Below are positions 46,152 to 54,638 of a stretch of 64,000 nucleotides of DNA, piece by piece. The translations under genes were made by a program, and so were the position numbers. Source of the DNA: Tepidicaulis marinus (GTDB taxonomy: Bacteria > Pseudomonadota > Alphaproteobacteria > Parvibaculales > Parvibaculaceae); contig NZ_BBIO01000013.1 of NCBI RefSeq assembly GCF_000739695.1, positions 43,633-107,632 of the forward strand, in the 5' to 3' direction. How positions within the stretch are numbered: position 1 is the stretch's first letter; each line of letters starts with the position of its first letter. The notes under the pieces were generated by a model. That model searched no databases, was not told the origin of the DNA, and saw only the letters and a list, made by a program, of their open reading frames with translations.

Positions 46152-46170
46152 CTATTGTTGGCTGATTATT
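46148..46170. repeat. near-repeat over ilvE and moaE stop codons
   Basis: CTGACTATT (46148-46156) contains the ilvE TGA and CTGATTATT (46162-46170) contains the moaE TAA on the other strand; one mismatch, period 14. The two convergent genes are therefore closed by two copies of almost the same nine bases. Confidence 0.55.
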
Positions 46171-46618
46171 TCTGCCAGCGGGCGGCGGCTTCGTCGTCGC
46201 TCACCTTGGCATCGACCCAATGTGTCCCCGAAGGCCCCGTTTCTTTTTTCCAGAACGGGGCCTTTGTCTTGAGCCAGTCCATGAGAAATTCCGCTGCCTC
46301 GAAAGCATCCTTGCGGTGAGCCGAGGCGGTGATGACAAGCACGATCTGCTCACCCGGATGCAAGGGTCCGTAGCGATGGATGATGCGGCTTGCCTGCAGC
46401 TGCCAGCGCTCATGAGCTTCTTTTTCTATGCGCTCCAGCTCGCGCTCGGTCATGCCAGGATAATGTTCAAGCTCCATCGCCTCGACGGTTTTCGTTCCCG
46501 CGTGATCGCGGGCAAGGCCGGTAAAAGTGACGAGCGCACCGATATCGGTGCGTCCCGCCGTCACTTTTTCCGTTTCGGCCTTGATGTCGAAATCTTCAAG
46601 CTGAACAGAAATGCTCAT
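46166..46618 (-). CDS. moaE: molybdopterin synthase catalytic subunit
   Basis: 150 residues. Large subunit of molybdopterin synthase, which inserts the dithiolene sulfurs. Conserved GALVTFTGLARDH near residue 33, ELEHYPGMTERELERI, IIHRYGPLHPGEQIVLVITASAHRKDAFEAAEFLMDWLKTKAPFWKKE near 85-120. It is read right after moaD, 18 bases away, so the two subunits are made together. Confidence 0.95.
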   Translation of the reverse strand: MSISVQLEDFDIKAETEKVTAGRTDIGALVTFTGLARDHAGTKTVEAMELEHYPGMTERELERIEKEAHERWQLQASRIIHRYGPLHPGEQIVLVITASAHRKDAFEAAEFLMDWLKTKAPFWKKETGPSGTHWVDAKVSDDEAAARWQK

Positions 46619-46636
46619 GGAGCTCCCCGCGCGGGC

Positions 46637-46888
46637 TCAGCCGCCGGTGACGGGCGGGAAGAAGGCGATCTCGCGTGCGCCCGCGATAGGCGCATCGAGC
46701 GTTGCATGTTCCTGATCGACCGCCGCCTTGATGAGCGCGGTGTCTTCAAAAGCATGGGCATAGCCTTCCCCGCGCGCTTGCAGCCAGCCGAGCAGATCGC
46801 CCACGGTCTGCGCCCCGGGCGGACAGTCGATATCCTCTTCGCTGCGGCCGATCTTTTCTTTCAGCGAGGCGAAATAGAGAATCTTCAC
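46637..46888 (-). CDS. moaD: molybdopterin synthase sulfur carrier subunit
   Basis: 83 residues, GTG start at 46888. Ubiquitin-like sulfur carrier; the C-terminal FFPPVTGG ends in the Gly-Gly that is adenylated and thiocarboxylated by MoeB/MoaX partners. ILYFASLKEKIGRSEEDIDCPPGAQTVGDLLGWL is the typical N-terminal half. Directly upstream of moaE and downstream of pgsA by eight bases. Confidence 0.93.
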   Translation of the reverse strand: MKILYFASLKEKIGRSEEDIDCPPGAQTVGDLLGWLQARGEGYAHAFEDTALIKAAVDQEHATLDAPIAGAREIAFFPPVTGG

Positions 46889-46896
46889 AAAGGCAC

Positions 46897-47499
46897 CTAT
46901 CCGTTGGAAGCGGGACCGGTTTTTCCCGCCGCGCTCTCATCTTCCTGAATGACGTGGCGTAGCCCTGCATTCAGGTAGTCATAGCCCGTATATAGGGTCA
47001 AAAGGGCGGCGATCCAAAGCAGGGCCGTTCCCGTTTGCGTGACGTAAGGCACGAGCTTGTCGCCTGCGGGCCCGGCGAGCAGAAAGCCGATCGCGATCAT
47101 CTGGATCGCGGTTTTCCATTTGGCGAGCTGCGAGACGGGCACGGAGACGCGCACGCTTGCCAGAAATTCGCGCAGGCCAGAGACGAGAATTTCGCGCGAG
47201 AGAATGACAATGGCTGCAAGCACCGAATCCCAGCCGATCGTGCCCTTGGCGACCAGCATGAAAAGCGCCGCGGAGACGAGCAGCTTGTCGGCGATGGGAT
47301 CGAGCATCCGCCCGAGCGCGGAAACCTGGTGCCAGGCACGGGCGAAATAGCCGTCGAAATAATCCGTGATCGCCGCCAGTACGAACAGCACGAGAGCTGT
47401 CCAATTGGCCGCATCGCCCTCCAGATAAAAAGCACCGACAAGGCCCGGCACCATCAGAATACGGGCATAGGTCAGAAGGTTGGGGAGGCTTGTCAGCAT
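46897..47499 (-). CDS. pgsA: CDP-diacylglycerol-glycerol-3-phosphate 3-phosphatidyltransferase
   Basis: 200 residues from the ATG at 47499; an in-frame start at 47547 gives a Pro/Arg-rich tail without support. Makes phosphatidylglycerolphosphate, first step of acidic phospholipid synthesis, in the inner membrane. CDP-alcohol phosphatidyltransferase motif DYFDGYFARAWHQVSALGRMLDPIADK near residue 57, with DG, AR, G, D and D in the usual spacing. Five helices. Follows uvrC by about 90 bases and precedes moaD. Confidence 0.94.
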   Translation of the reverse strand: MLTSLPNLLTYARILMVPGLVGAFYLEGDAANWTALVLFVLAAITDYFDGYFARAWHQVSALGRMLDPIADKLLVSAALFMLVAKGTIGWDSVLAAIVILSREILVSGLREFLASVRVSVPVSQLAKWKTAIQMIAIGFLLAGPAGDKLVPYVTQTGTALLWIAALLTLYTGYDYLNAGLRHVIQEDESAAGKTGPASNG

Positions 47500-47589
47500 A
47501 GGCGTACCGTTTTTACTGCGTCTTGCGGGGTGGGGCCCCAAACTCAAGTCATCATAGCACAGGCGGCGGGCGCGCCGAGGTTAAACCGG

Positions 47590-49500
47590 CTATTTGCCCG
47601 GCTGCTCCGGCGTGCCGTGAAAGTGATCGTAGACCATCTGCGCGACTTTCTCATTAATCCCTTCGACCCCGGCAAGATCGGAGAGCCCGGCGCGGGCGAC
47701 GGCCCGGGCCGAGCCGAAATGGTGCAAAAGCGCGCGTTTGCGGGCAGGGCCAATGCCCGCAATCTCGTCGAGGGGATTGGCGGTCGCCGCCTTTTTCCGC
47801 CGCGCGCGGTGGCTGCCGATGGCATAGCGGTGGGCCTCATCGCGCAGGCGCTGAAGGTAGTAGAGCACCGGGTTTTTCGGCGGCAGCATGAAGGGCTCGC
47901 GCCCGGGCATGAAAAAGCGCTCGCGGCCCGCATCGCGCTCCGGGCCTTTGGCGATGGAAATGACGGCGACATCCTCGATGCCGAGATCCTGCATCACTTC
48001 CATGGTGGCGGAGAGCTGGCCCGCGCCGCCATCGATCAGAATGACATCCGGCCATTCGGCGGGCTTGCCGCTGATCTCCTCGCGCTCGTGATCGCCCTTG
48101 GGTCCGGCTTCTTTCAAAAGGCGGGAGAAGCGGCGGGTCAGCACTTCGCGCATCATGGCGTAATCATCGCCCGGCTCGGCTGCCTCGTCCTTGATGTTGA
48201 ATTTGCGGTACTGGTTCTTGATGAAACCTTCCGGCCCCGCCACCACCATGCCGCCCACGGCATTGGTGCCGGAGATGTGGCTGTTATCGTAAATCTCGAT
48301 GCGCTCGGGCGGGGCATCAAGGCCGAAGGTTTCGGCCATTTCTTCCAAAAGCCGGCGCTGGGTGGAGGATTCGGCAAGGCGCCGGCCAAGCGCGTCTTTC
48401 GCGTTGGTGAGCGCGTGTTCGGTCAACTCGCGCTTTTCCCCGCGCTGGGGCATCGTCACCTCGACCTTGTGGCCGGCGCGGATGGAAAGCGCCTCGGCCA
48501 GCAATTTGCGCCCCGGCACGTCCTGGCTCAGGAGAATGAGCTTGGGCGGCGGTCGGTCGTCATAAAACTGCGCCAGAAATGCATCGAGCACGTCGCCCGC
48601 CTCGATTTCCTTGTCATGGCGCGGGAAATAGGCGCGGTTGCCCCAGTTCTGCCCCGCCCGGAAGAAGAATACCTGGATACAGGTCTGCCCGCCTTGCTCG
48701 GCAATGGCAAAGACATCCGCGTCCGAGACGGTGTGCGGATTGATGCCCTGGTGAGACTGGATCTGGGTGAGCGCGCGGATGCGGTCGCGGTAAATCGCGG
48801 CCCGCTCGAAATCGAGATCGGCGGAGGCTCTTTCCATTTCCTTCAGCAGCATGTCCTGGGTGCGCCGTGAGCGTCCGAGGAGGAAGTCATGCGCCTCGCG
48901 GGCAAGCTCCGCATAGCCTTCCTTGTCGATCTCGCCGGTGCAGGGCGCCGAGCAGCGCTTGATCTGATAGAGAAGGCAGGGCCGCGAGCGGCTTTCAAAG
49001 ACGCTGTCGGAGCAGGAGCGCAGCAGAAAAGCTTTCTGCAAGGCGTTGAGCGTGCGCCCAACGGCGCCGGCAGAGGCGAAGGGACCGAAATAATCGCCCT
49101 TGCGCTTGCGCGTGCCGCGATGCTTGAGCACCTGCGGGAAATCATGGTCGCCGGTCAGAAGGATATAAGGGAAGGATTTGTCGTCGCGCAGCAGCACATT
49201 GTAGCGCGGGCGCAGGCGCTTGATCAGATTGGCTTCGAGGAGCAGCGCATCGGTTTCCGTCGCCGTGGTGATAAACTCCATCGCGGCGGTGGAGGTGATC
49301 ATGCGGGCGATGCGGTTCGATTGACCGGTGAGCTTGGTGTAATTCGTCACCCGGCGCTTCAGATTGCGCGCCTTGCCGACATAAAGCACCTCGCCATCCG
49401 CGCCCATCATGCGGTAAACGCCGGGGCTGTCGGGCAGAGTTTTGACCTTTTCGGCAATCAAATCGGCCCCGCGGGGCGCAGATGTTCGGGTGTCCGTCAT
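47590..49500 (-). CDS. uvrC: excinuclease ABC subunit C
   Basis: 636 residues from the ATG at 49500 (open to 49533). Makes the dual incisions in nucleotide excision repair. N-terminal GIY-YIG nuclease [31 protein letters not shown] at residues 17-60, the UVR domain near 210 ([24 protein letters not shown]), the RNase H-like second nuclease ([25 protein letters not shown] near 410 with [11 protein letters not shown] near 480), and the C-terminal helix-hairpin-helix [23 protein letters not shown]. Alone in its transcription direction before folB. Confidence 0.96.
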   Translation of the reverse strand: MTDTRTSAPRGADLIAEKVKTLPDSPGVYRMMGADGEVLYVGKARNLKRRVTNYTKLTGQSNRIARMITSTAAMEFITTATETDALLLEANLIKRLRPRYNVLLRDDKSFPYILLTGDHDFPQVLKHRGTRKRKGDYFGPFASAGAVGRTLNALQKAFLLRSCSDSVFESRSRPCLLYQIKRCSAPCTGEIDKEGYAELAREAHDFLLGRSRRTQDMLLKEMERASADLDFERAAIYRDRIRALTQIQSHQGINPHTVSDADVFAIAEQGGQTCIQVFFFRAGQNWGNRAYFPRHDKEIEAGDVLDAFLAQFYDDRPPPKLILLSQDVPGRKLLAEALSIRAGHKVEVTMPQRGEKRELTEHALTNAKDALGRRLAESSTQRRLLEEMAETFGLDAPPERIEIYDNSHISGTNAVGGMVVAGPEGFIKNQYRKFNIKDEAAEPGDDYAMMREVLTRRFSRLLKEAGPKGDHEREEISGKPAEWPDVILIDGGAGQLSATMEVMQDLGIEDVAVISIAKGPERDAGRERFFMPGREPFMLPPKNPVLYYLQRLRDEAHRYAIGSHRARRKKAATANPLDEIAGIGPARKRALLHHFGSARAVARAGLSDLAGVEGINEKVAQMVYDHFHGTPEQPGK

Positions 49501-49900
49501 GAGCCTAATGTAGCGGTGTTCGGGGTTTCTCAAACCCTCCGATGAGGGCCCGGCGGCCTTTAAGTTATTGGGGTTATTCTTGTTTTGTCCACAAATGGCG
49601 GCTCATTGAGGGGTAGGGACAGGCCTGTGGATAAGTTTGTTGATGATTTCGGGGCAGATTCAGCAAACCCTTGTATTAATTACCTTTTGTGACACGGGTG
49701 AAATTTTCGTCATATTTCAACTCATTGATTTTAAAGAGTTTTTTAGAGCTTTCCTGCGACTCCGTGCACGGAACAATAAAATTGGCCGATTCTGCCGTGG
49801 TTAATTGCGCTTGACAGACCGTGTGCAGAACTTCCCCCGGTGGGCCGGGAATCGCGGTCATATCGCGCGACTGCGGGACTCTGGGCCTTTCGGTGCCGAC
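49501..49900. promoter_or_regulatory. 400-base gap between folB and uvrC: AT-rich with two DnaA-box-like sites
   Basis: No convincing gene; a 61-codon open frame at 49676-49861 on the leftward strand has no support. The left part carries TTGTCCACA (49585-49593, one mismatch from the DnaA box) and TGTGGATAA (49626-49634, a perfect box on the other strand), 50 bases end to end. Bases 49660-49760 are strikingly AT-rich for this chromosome. This is most simply the uvrC promoter region; origin flank genes such as dnaA or hemE are absent here. Confidence 0.5.
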
Positions 49901-50317
49901 TCAATCCTGACGGCTGCGTTCGATCTCCACGCCCACGCTCGCAACTTCGGGAATAGCCGCCAGTTTTTCCACCCGGACCCGGGCAGCGAGCACGCGGGCG
50001 TCTTCCAGGCAGCCGGCGGCGATCTTTTCGGCCAGGGTCTCGACCAGATTGACCCGGTCGCCCGAAACCAGCGCCTTGATGCGGTTCACGACGTCTTCGT
50101 AGCACACGACATTCGCCAGCTCATCGGAATGGGCAGCTTCGGAGACCGTCAGATCCACATTGAAGCGCAGCGGCTGCTGGAGGCCCTTTTCATGGGCATA
50201 GACGCCGATATCGGCCTGCAGCAGCAGATCGCGCACGAAAACGTGACGGATGGCGCGGGCGTGATCGGCGATCCGCAGGGGGGTGACATTGTCCGACATG
50301 TTGGAATTCTGTGTCAC
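49901..50317 (-). CDS. folB: dihydroneopterin aldolase
   Basis: 138 residues with a GTG start at 50317 behind AAAGG; an ATG at 50299 is the alternative. Splits dihydroneopterin in folate synthesis. Typical FolB segments: HVFVRDLLLQADIGVYAHEKGLQQPLRFNVDL, ANVVCYEDVVNRIKALVSGDRVNLVETLAEKIA and VRVEKLAAIPEVASVGVEIER. It lies next to a FolM-like reductase gene on the same strand, 29 bases downstream, forming a small pterin unit. Confidence 0.94.
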   Translation of the reverse strand: MTQNSNMSDNVTPLRIADHARAIRHVFVRDLLLQADIGVYAHEKGLQQPLRFNVDLTVSEAAHSDELANVVCYEDVVNRIKALVSGDRVNLVETLAEKIAAGCLEDARVLAARVRVEKLAAIPEVASVGVEIERSRQD

Positions 50318-50346
50318 TTGCGACCTTTCTGGAGACCTCTTCCGGT

Positions 50347-51114
50347 CTATTCCGGAATGCCCACCACATCCGGCGTTTCCCAGGCCAGATGCTGGCCCCC
50401 GTCGAGTGCGATCATTTGGCCCGTCAGGGAGGGAGATTCAAGGATAAAGCGTATGGCGGCGGTAATTTCCCCGAGAGCGGGACCGCGCCGCAAGAGAAGC
50501 GCTTCTTGCTGGCGGGTAAAATCGGCGTCTTCCTGGCGGGCGTTTTTCAGCGTGGGGCCGGGGCCGATGCCGTTGACACGGATGCGCGGGGCGAGCGCCT
50601 GGGCCAGCGTCTGCGTCATGGTCCAGAGCCCGGCTTTCGAGAGCGTATAGGAAAAAAAGCGCGGGGTGAGGCGCCAGACGCGCTGGTCGATGATGTTGAT
50701 GATATTGCCTTGCGCGCCGTCCGGCAGCTGCGCGGCGAAGGCCTGGGCCAGAAAGGCCGGGGCCTTCAGATTGGTGTCGAGATGCTGCGCCCAGCTCTCT
50801 TCATCGAGGCTTTCCAGCGTGTCGTCCTCAAAGGCGGAGGCATTGTTGATCAGGCAGGTGAGAGGGCCGAGCTTTGCCGCAGCGGCGCTGGCGAGACCGG
50901 CGAGCGCACCAGCGTCTGCAAGGTCCGCCTGAAAGGCAGCGGCCGTGCCGCCCTTGGCCCCGATCGCGCCGACAAGATCGCGGGCTTCTTGTTCCGAGCC
51001 GCCATAATGGACGGCAACATGAAAGCCTCGCGCTGCCATATCCTCGGCAATGGCGCGTCCCACGCGTTTGGCGGCACCTGTAATGAGAACGGTGCCGGGC
51101 TGGCTGTCGCTCAT
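50347..51114 (-). CDS. FolM-like pteridine reductase (SDR)
   Basis: 255 residues, short-chain dehydrogenase. The nucleotide motif is TGAAKRVGR, which fits the TGX3RXG variant of pteridine reductases/FolM, not the classical TGXXXGXG. NAS in LINNASAF, catalytic Asp in IINIIDQRVW and YTLSKAGL near residue 160. Such enzymes reduce dihydromonapterin or dihydrofolate. The adjacent folB and shared direction support a pterin function. Antiporter gene follows upstream. Confidence 0.88.
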   Translation of the reverse strand: MSDSQPGTVLITGAAKRVGRAIAEDMAARGFHVAVHYGGSEQEARDLVGAIGAKGGTAAAFQADLADAGALAGLASAAAAKLGPLTCLINNASAFEDDTLESLDEESWAQHLDTNLKAPAFLAQAFAAQLPDGAQGNIINIIDQRVWRLTPRFFSYTLSKAGLWTMTQTLAQALAPRIRVNGIGPGPTLKNARQEDADFTRQQEALLLRRGPALGEITAAIRFILESPSLTGQMIALDGGQHLAWETPDVVGIPE

Positions 51115-51150
51115 GAACTCAAGTCCTTCGGCCGGCTTGCCTGGCTTGCA

Positions 51151-52125
51151 TCAAGGTGTGACGGCGCTTGCGGCTCTGTCTGCCAGAAACAGGAAATACA
51201 TATAGCTGCAATAACCTGCCACGAAAACCGCCCCGGCGCTGCGCGTGATGGTCGTGCGCGCCATGGCGAAGGGGACGATGAGCAGCGCGGCGATCAACAT
51301 CACCCAAAGATCGAACCAGAGGAAATTGGGCGGGATGGGAACGGTCCCCACCATGGCTGTCACGCCCATAATGCCGAGCAGGTTGAAGATGTTCGAGCCG
51401 ATGACATTGCCGACCGCGACATCGGCTTGCTTGCGCAGGGCGGCGACGACGGTGGTGGCAAGCTCGGGCAGGGAAGTGCCGAAGGCGATGAGCGAGAGGC
51501 CGATGGCCGCCTCCGAGACGCCGAATGTGCGGGCGATGTCGGTGCCGCCCAGAACGAAAAGATGGGCGCCGAGCGGCAGGCCTAGAATGCCGAGTAAAAT
51601 ATAAGCCGTAATCTTCAGCCCGTTCGCGGGCAGCGCGTCGCCTTCCAAGAGTTCTTCCACTTCATCGTCCACCGCTTCAGGGCAGCGGCTGGCGTAATAG
51701 GCGGAATAGGCGAGGAAGAGCAGCAGCAGAATGAAAAGCAGCGCGCCTTGCCAGAAATGCAGCGCGCCGGAAAAGCACAGGACGACGAAGAGAACGCTCG
51801 TGCCCAGCATCAAGAACGTGTTGCGCCGGATGGATGGCTGATTGCAGAGCGTGGGATAAATAATCGCGGGCAGGCCCAGCACGAGAAGAATATTGGCGAT
51901 GTTGGAGCCGACCACGTTGCCGATTGCAATGCCCGGCGCCCCCTTCAGAACCGCGTGAATGGAGACGACAAGCTCGGGCGCGGAGGTGCCGAAGGCGACG
52001 ATCGTCAGGCCGATGATGATAGAGGGAATACCGAGCCGGACGGCCAGGGCGACCGCGCCTCGCACGAGCAGATCGCCGCAAAACAGCAACACGAGCAACC
52101 CGCCAGCAAGAGCCAGATACATCAT
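51151..52125 (-). CDS. calcium/sodium antiporter (CaxA/YrbG family), second copy
   Basis: 324 residues. Same family and layout as the protein at 1427-2407: GLTIVAFGTSAPELVVS with GNVVGSNIANILLVLG in the first half and GLSLIAFGTSLPELATT with GNVIGSNIFNLLGIMG in the second. The middle linker carries a Cys-containing segment (YYASRCPEAVDDEVEELLEGD) that the first copy lacks. Start at 52125 or 52122 (two ATGs). A Fur-box-like sequence lies 117 bases upstream. Confidence 0.93.
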   Translation of the reverse strand: MMYLALAGGLLVLLFCGDLLVRGAVALAVRLGIPSIIIGLTIVAFGTSAPELVVSIHAVLKGAPGIAIGNVVGSNIANILLVLGLPAIIYPTLCNQPSIRRNTFLMLGTSVLFVVLCFSGALHFWQGALLFILLLLFLAYSAYYASRCPEAVDDEVEELLEGDALPANGLKITAYILLGILGLPLGAHLFVLGGTDIARTFGVSEAAIGLSLIAFGTSLPELATTVVAALRKQADVAVGNVIGSNIFNLLGIMGVTAMVGTVPIPPNFLWFDLWVMLIAALLIVPFAMARTTITRSAGAVFVAGYCSYMYFLFLADRAASAVTP

Positions 52126-52241
52126 GCCTGCCTGCCTTTTAAACCGGGCTGCTTGTGAAAGGGGATTGCCGGATCAAACCGGAAACGCAAAGGCCTGAAA
52201 AGAGCGGGCAGAGGAAAGGACGGGATCGGATGGGTCTCTCC

Positions 52242-52260
52242 ATTAATACTAATCATTAGC
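52242..52260. promoter_or_regulatory. Fur/Mur-box-like site upstream of the antiporter and deoxyribosyltransferase
   Basis: ATTAATACTAATCATTAGC matches 14 of 19 positions of the enterobacterial Fur box (right half nine of ten) and contains the perfect palindrome CTAATCATTAG at 52249-52259. It lies in the divergent region between the antiporter (start 52125) and the deoxyribosyltransferase (start 52404). Alphaproteobacterial Fur/Mur sites vary, so this is only a candidate. Confidence 0.38.
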
Positions 52261-52403
52261 CTCGCGAGTGCCCTCTTATAAAGCCTGACGTGGCAATCGC
52301 AAAGGCGCCTGTTTCCCGGTTTCAGCGATGCCGTGTTGTGCTAGGTGCAAAAGCGTTTCGGTTGGATGTGGGGTCTTTAGCGGTGAGGAGTAGGAGAACG
52401 AAG

Positions 52404-52958
52404 GTGGAACATAAGAAGATTTATCTCGCCGGGCCGGAAGTCTTTCTCGAAGACGCCGTTCAACTTGCCGAGAGGAAAAAGGCCATTTGCGCGGCGCATG
52501 GTCTGCGCGGGCTCTTTCCGCTCGATGCGGGGCTGGATTTGAGCGGGCTGGCACCTCAGGCGGCGGGGTTGGCGATCTATGAGGCCAATATCGCGCTCAT
52601 CGAGGCAGCCGATGCCTGCATTGCCAATGTGACGCCGTTTCGCGGCCCCTCGCTCGATCCGGGTACGGCCTATGAGATTGGCCATATGCGCGGGCTCGGC
52701 AAACCCGTTTTCGCCTATTCCAATGCGCCGGAACACTTTGCCGAGCGCACGCGGCTTTATTGCGCGGCCAGCGGCGAGCGGGACGCAGAGGGGCTTTTGA
52801 TCGAAGATTTCGGCCTCACCGACAATCTGATGATAGACGGCGCTGTTATGCGGGCAGGCCCGGGTATTGAAATTGATAAAAGCGGGCAGGGGTGGCACGG
52901 GCTCAAGGCATTTGAGATTTGCGTGCGTCGGGCGGCCGAATTTTTGGCAACCGTTTAG
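52404..52958 (+). CDS. nucleoside 2-deoxyribosyltransferase family protein
   Basis: 184 residues with a GTG start at 52404, set by AGGAG seven bases upstream. N-terminal YLAGPEVFLEDAVQLA, FPLDAGLDL, the ANVTPFRGPSLDPGTAYEIGHMRGLGKPVFAYSN block with the catalytic Glu near residue 91, and a C-terminal active-site Asn region (DNLMIDGAV). Transfers deoxyribose between bases or hydrolyses a nucleoside phosphate; it may clear unusual nucleotides. Ends tail to tail with the YbaY-like gene, overlapping it by four bases. Confidence 0.9.
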   Translation: MEHKKIYLAGPEVFLEDAVQLAERKKAICAAHGLRGLFPLDAGLDLSGLAPQAAGLAIYEANIALIEAADACIANVTPFRGPSLDPGTAYEIGHMRGLGKPVFAYSNAPEHFAERTRLYCAASGERDAEGLLIEDFGLTDNLMIDGAVMRAGPGIEIDKSGQGWHGLKAFEICVRRAAEFLATV

Positions 52959-53392
52959 GGCTGGCCGGAGGTGTTCGGGAGGGTGGACGGAACCGGACGC
53001 AGGACGATGTCGATGACGGTGTTTTTTTTCTCCGGATGGCTCAGATCGGCTCTATGGGGCTGCGAGATAAAGCGTACTTCATCATCGATCAAAGCGCGCG
53101 CTGCCACGGTGTAGGAACCGTCTTCTTCGATGCCGCGCGGGTCGTAGCGAAGTTCGTAGGCAAAAGGCGGCTGCTTGCCCTGTGTCATGATGATCTGGCG
53201 GGCAAGGCGCGCCTTATTGGCATTCTCGCGGGACGTGTCGAGCAGGATGATTTCGATGATGGCCTCAGGAGGGAGCGCGATACGTTCCTTATAAGAAACG
53301 GTGCCGCTCAGGGCTGCGGTCTTGCCGTCTCCGCAAGCGGCAAGAAACCCGCAGAGGAGCAACAGGGAGAGGGTGCGCGGCAGCGGTTTCAT
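52955..53392 (-). CDS. YbaY family lipoprotein
   Basis: 145 residues from the ATG at 53392 with an AGGAA site; the open frame to 53602 lies in the next gene. Lipoprotein signal LLLLCGFLAAC with the modified Cys near residue 20. The remainder is one small beta domain: LSGTVSYKERIALPPEAIIEIILLDTSRE, PFAYELRYDPRGIEEDGSYTVAARAL, then FISQPHRADLSH. The YbaY group is tied to type III secretion-like lipoprotein chaperones only by homology. Function unknown. Confidence 0.86.
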   Translation of the reverse strand: MKPLPRTLSLLLLCGFLAACGDGKTAALSGTVSYKERIALPPEAIIEIILLDTSRENANKARLARQIIMTQGKQPPFAYELRYDPRGIEEDGSYTVAARALIDDEVRFISQPHRADLSHPEKKNTVIDIVLRPVPSTLPNTSGQP

Positions 53393-53528
53393 CGGATTTC
53401 CTGCTTTCCCACATGGAGCGGCCCCCGCCACCCGGAGCCTGCAAAGAAAGCGCTTTGCAGACGGGCTTATAAAAAGCGGTAAAAATGGCAATTTCTTGAT
53501 CGCCGGAAAATCGCGCGGTTTGCCGGGG

Positions 53529-54098
53529 TCAATTGGCCTCGGAGCGGGCTTGGCGGGCAGGAGGGGTGACGCCCGCTTCTTCATCGATAAAGGAAAGCGC
53601 AAGAGTGAAGCCCATCAGGGAAAAATGCGCCGAGGCGGGATTGCCCTCTTCATCCGTAAAGCGGATGGCAAGCGTGTAGCCCTTCTTCATCGCGTCCACG
53701 AGTTCGGCGACGATGGCCGGGTCTTTCACCATATATTCGTTGATGGAGTCGGGCGTTGAAAGTTTTTCCGGCGCGACGACGAGATTGGCCTCGCCTGGAA
53801 TATCGAAGATCATTTCCTTCGAGGTAGTGGCAAAGCGTTCCACGGCGATAAGCGAGATGTGAAGACCGGCATCGGGCGCGGGGCGGGCCACGCGGAGCTG
53901 ATAATCGATCCCTGCCGGCGCCGCTTGATTGTGAACATAGGTGTTGATGCTGCAATAGCGCGGCTCGCCCGGGCGGCACGCAGCCAGCCAATCGGTGAAA
54001 TAAGCGCGCGTTTCACAAAAAGGGGCTTTGCTGCAATCGCTGGCCATCGCCCCTTGTGCGCCCAGCAGATAAAGCAGAACGGCAAGAATATATCTCAA
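53529..54098 (-). CDS. invasion-associated locus B (IalB)-like exported protein
   Basis: 189 residues with a TTG start at 54098 that overlaps the next stop (TTGA) behind a GGGAGA site. Signal peptide (MRYILAVLLYLLGAQGAMAS), then SKAPFCETRAYFTDWLAACRPGEPRYC with paired Cys, and a C-terminal core LVDAMKKGYTLAIRFTDEEGNPASAHFSLMGFTLAL that matches the IalB layout. Probably periplasmic or outer-surface. Assignment by pattern, not proven. Confidence 0.68.
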   Translation of the reverse strand: MRYILAVLLYLLGAQGAMASDCSKAPFCETRAYFTDWLAACRPGEPRYCSINTYVHNQAAPAGIDYQLRVARPAPDAGLHISLIAVERFATTSKEMIFDIPGEANLVVAPEKLSTPDSINEYMVKDPAIVAELVDAMKKGYTLAIRFTDEEGNPASAHFSLMGFTLALSFIDEEAGVTPPARQARSEAN

Positions 54099-54631
54099 GG
54101 TCGTTTCTCCCAGGGTTCCAGCCGTCCGGCAATGGTGCGCGGCGCGCCGCTTCTTATGGCTTTTATGGCCGCTGCCGAAATTTCCTCATGGGTCAGCCAG
54201 CGGCTTTTCCCGTCTTCTATCACAAAACCGAGAATGACCTGAGCATAGCGGATATGGGGGAAAAGCCGCATGGCTTTCGCCCGCTTATCGGCAAAACCGC
54301 CGGGGCGCGAGGCGCCCGAACCCATCACCTCCACCAAAAGCGCGTCCTTGGCCATCATCCGGGCAAGAGCGTTGCGCAATTCTTCCGCCTGAGGACGGAT
54401 CCAGGTCAGCGCCATGTCGAACGGCGCTTCGGGGCGGATGAGACCGAGAAAGCGGGAAGGGCGCGCATAATCGGCATCGATTTTCCGCAAGCTGGCATCG
54501 AGGCGCGGATTGCCGAAACGGAAGGCGGAAGCATGGCGCGCGGCAAGCACGCTCTTTCCCGCATCCGCCGCCATTTCACCCGCCGCTTCTGCAAGCATAC
54601 CCGTCGTGCCGATGAGAAGAGCTTTGCGCAT
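54095..54631 (-). CDS. Rossmann-fold, SDR-like protein of unknown function
   Basis: 178 residues. LLIGTTGMLAEAAGEMAADAGKSVLAARH at the start is a dinucleotide-binding Rossmann unit, but the SDR catalytic Ser-Tyr-Lys set is absent, so it is probably a short non-catalytic or otherwise altered relative. GSGASRPGGFADKRAKAMRLFPHIRYAQVILGFVIEDGKSRWLTHEEISAA forms the second half. Overlaps the IalB-like gene. Unrecognised in function. Confidence 0.72.
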   Translation of the reverse strand: MRKALLIGTTGMLAEAAGEMAADAGKSVLAARHASAFRFGNPRLDASLRKIDADYARPSRFLGLIRPEAPFDMALTWIRPQAEELRNALARMMAKDALLVEVMGSGASRPGGFADKRAKAMRLFPHIRYAQVILGFVIEDGKSRWLTHEEISAAAIKAIRSGAPRTIAGRLEPWEKRP

Positions 54632-54638
54632 GGGGACA

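Noticed and set aside
47035..48870. 611-codon rightward frame opposite uvrC and pgsA
   Set aside because: uvrC and pgsA are certain, so this is a shadow.
49585..49634. Chromosome origin
   Set aside because: Only two DnaA-like boxes, no clustered set and none of the usual flanking genes (dnaA, hemE, parAB).
49676..49861. Small gene of 61 codons before uvrC
   Set aside because: No ribosome site, composition matches the AT-rich non-coding patch and no recognisable protein pattern.
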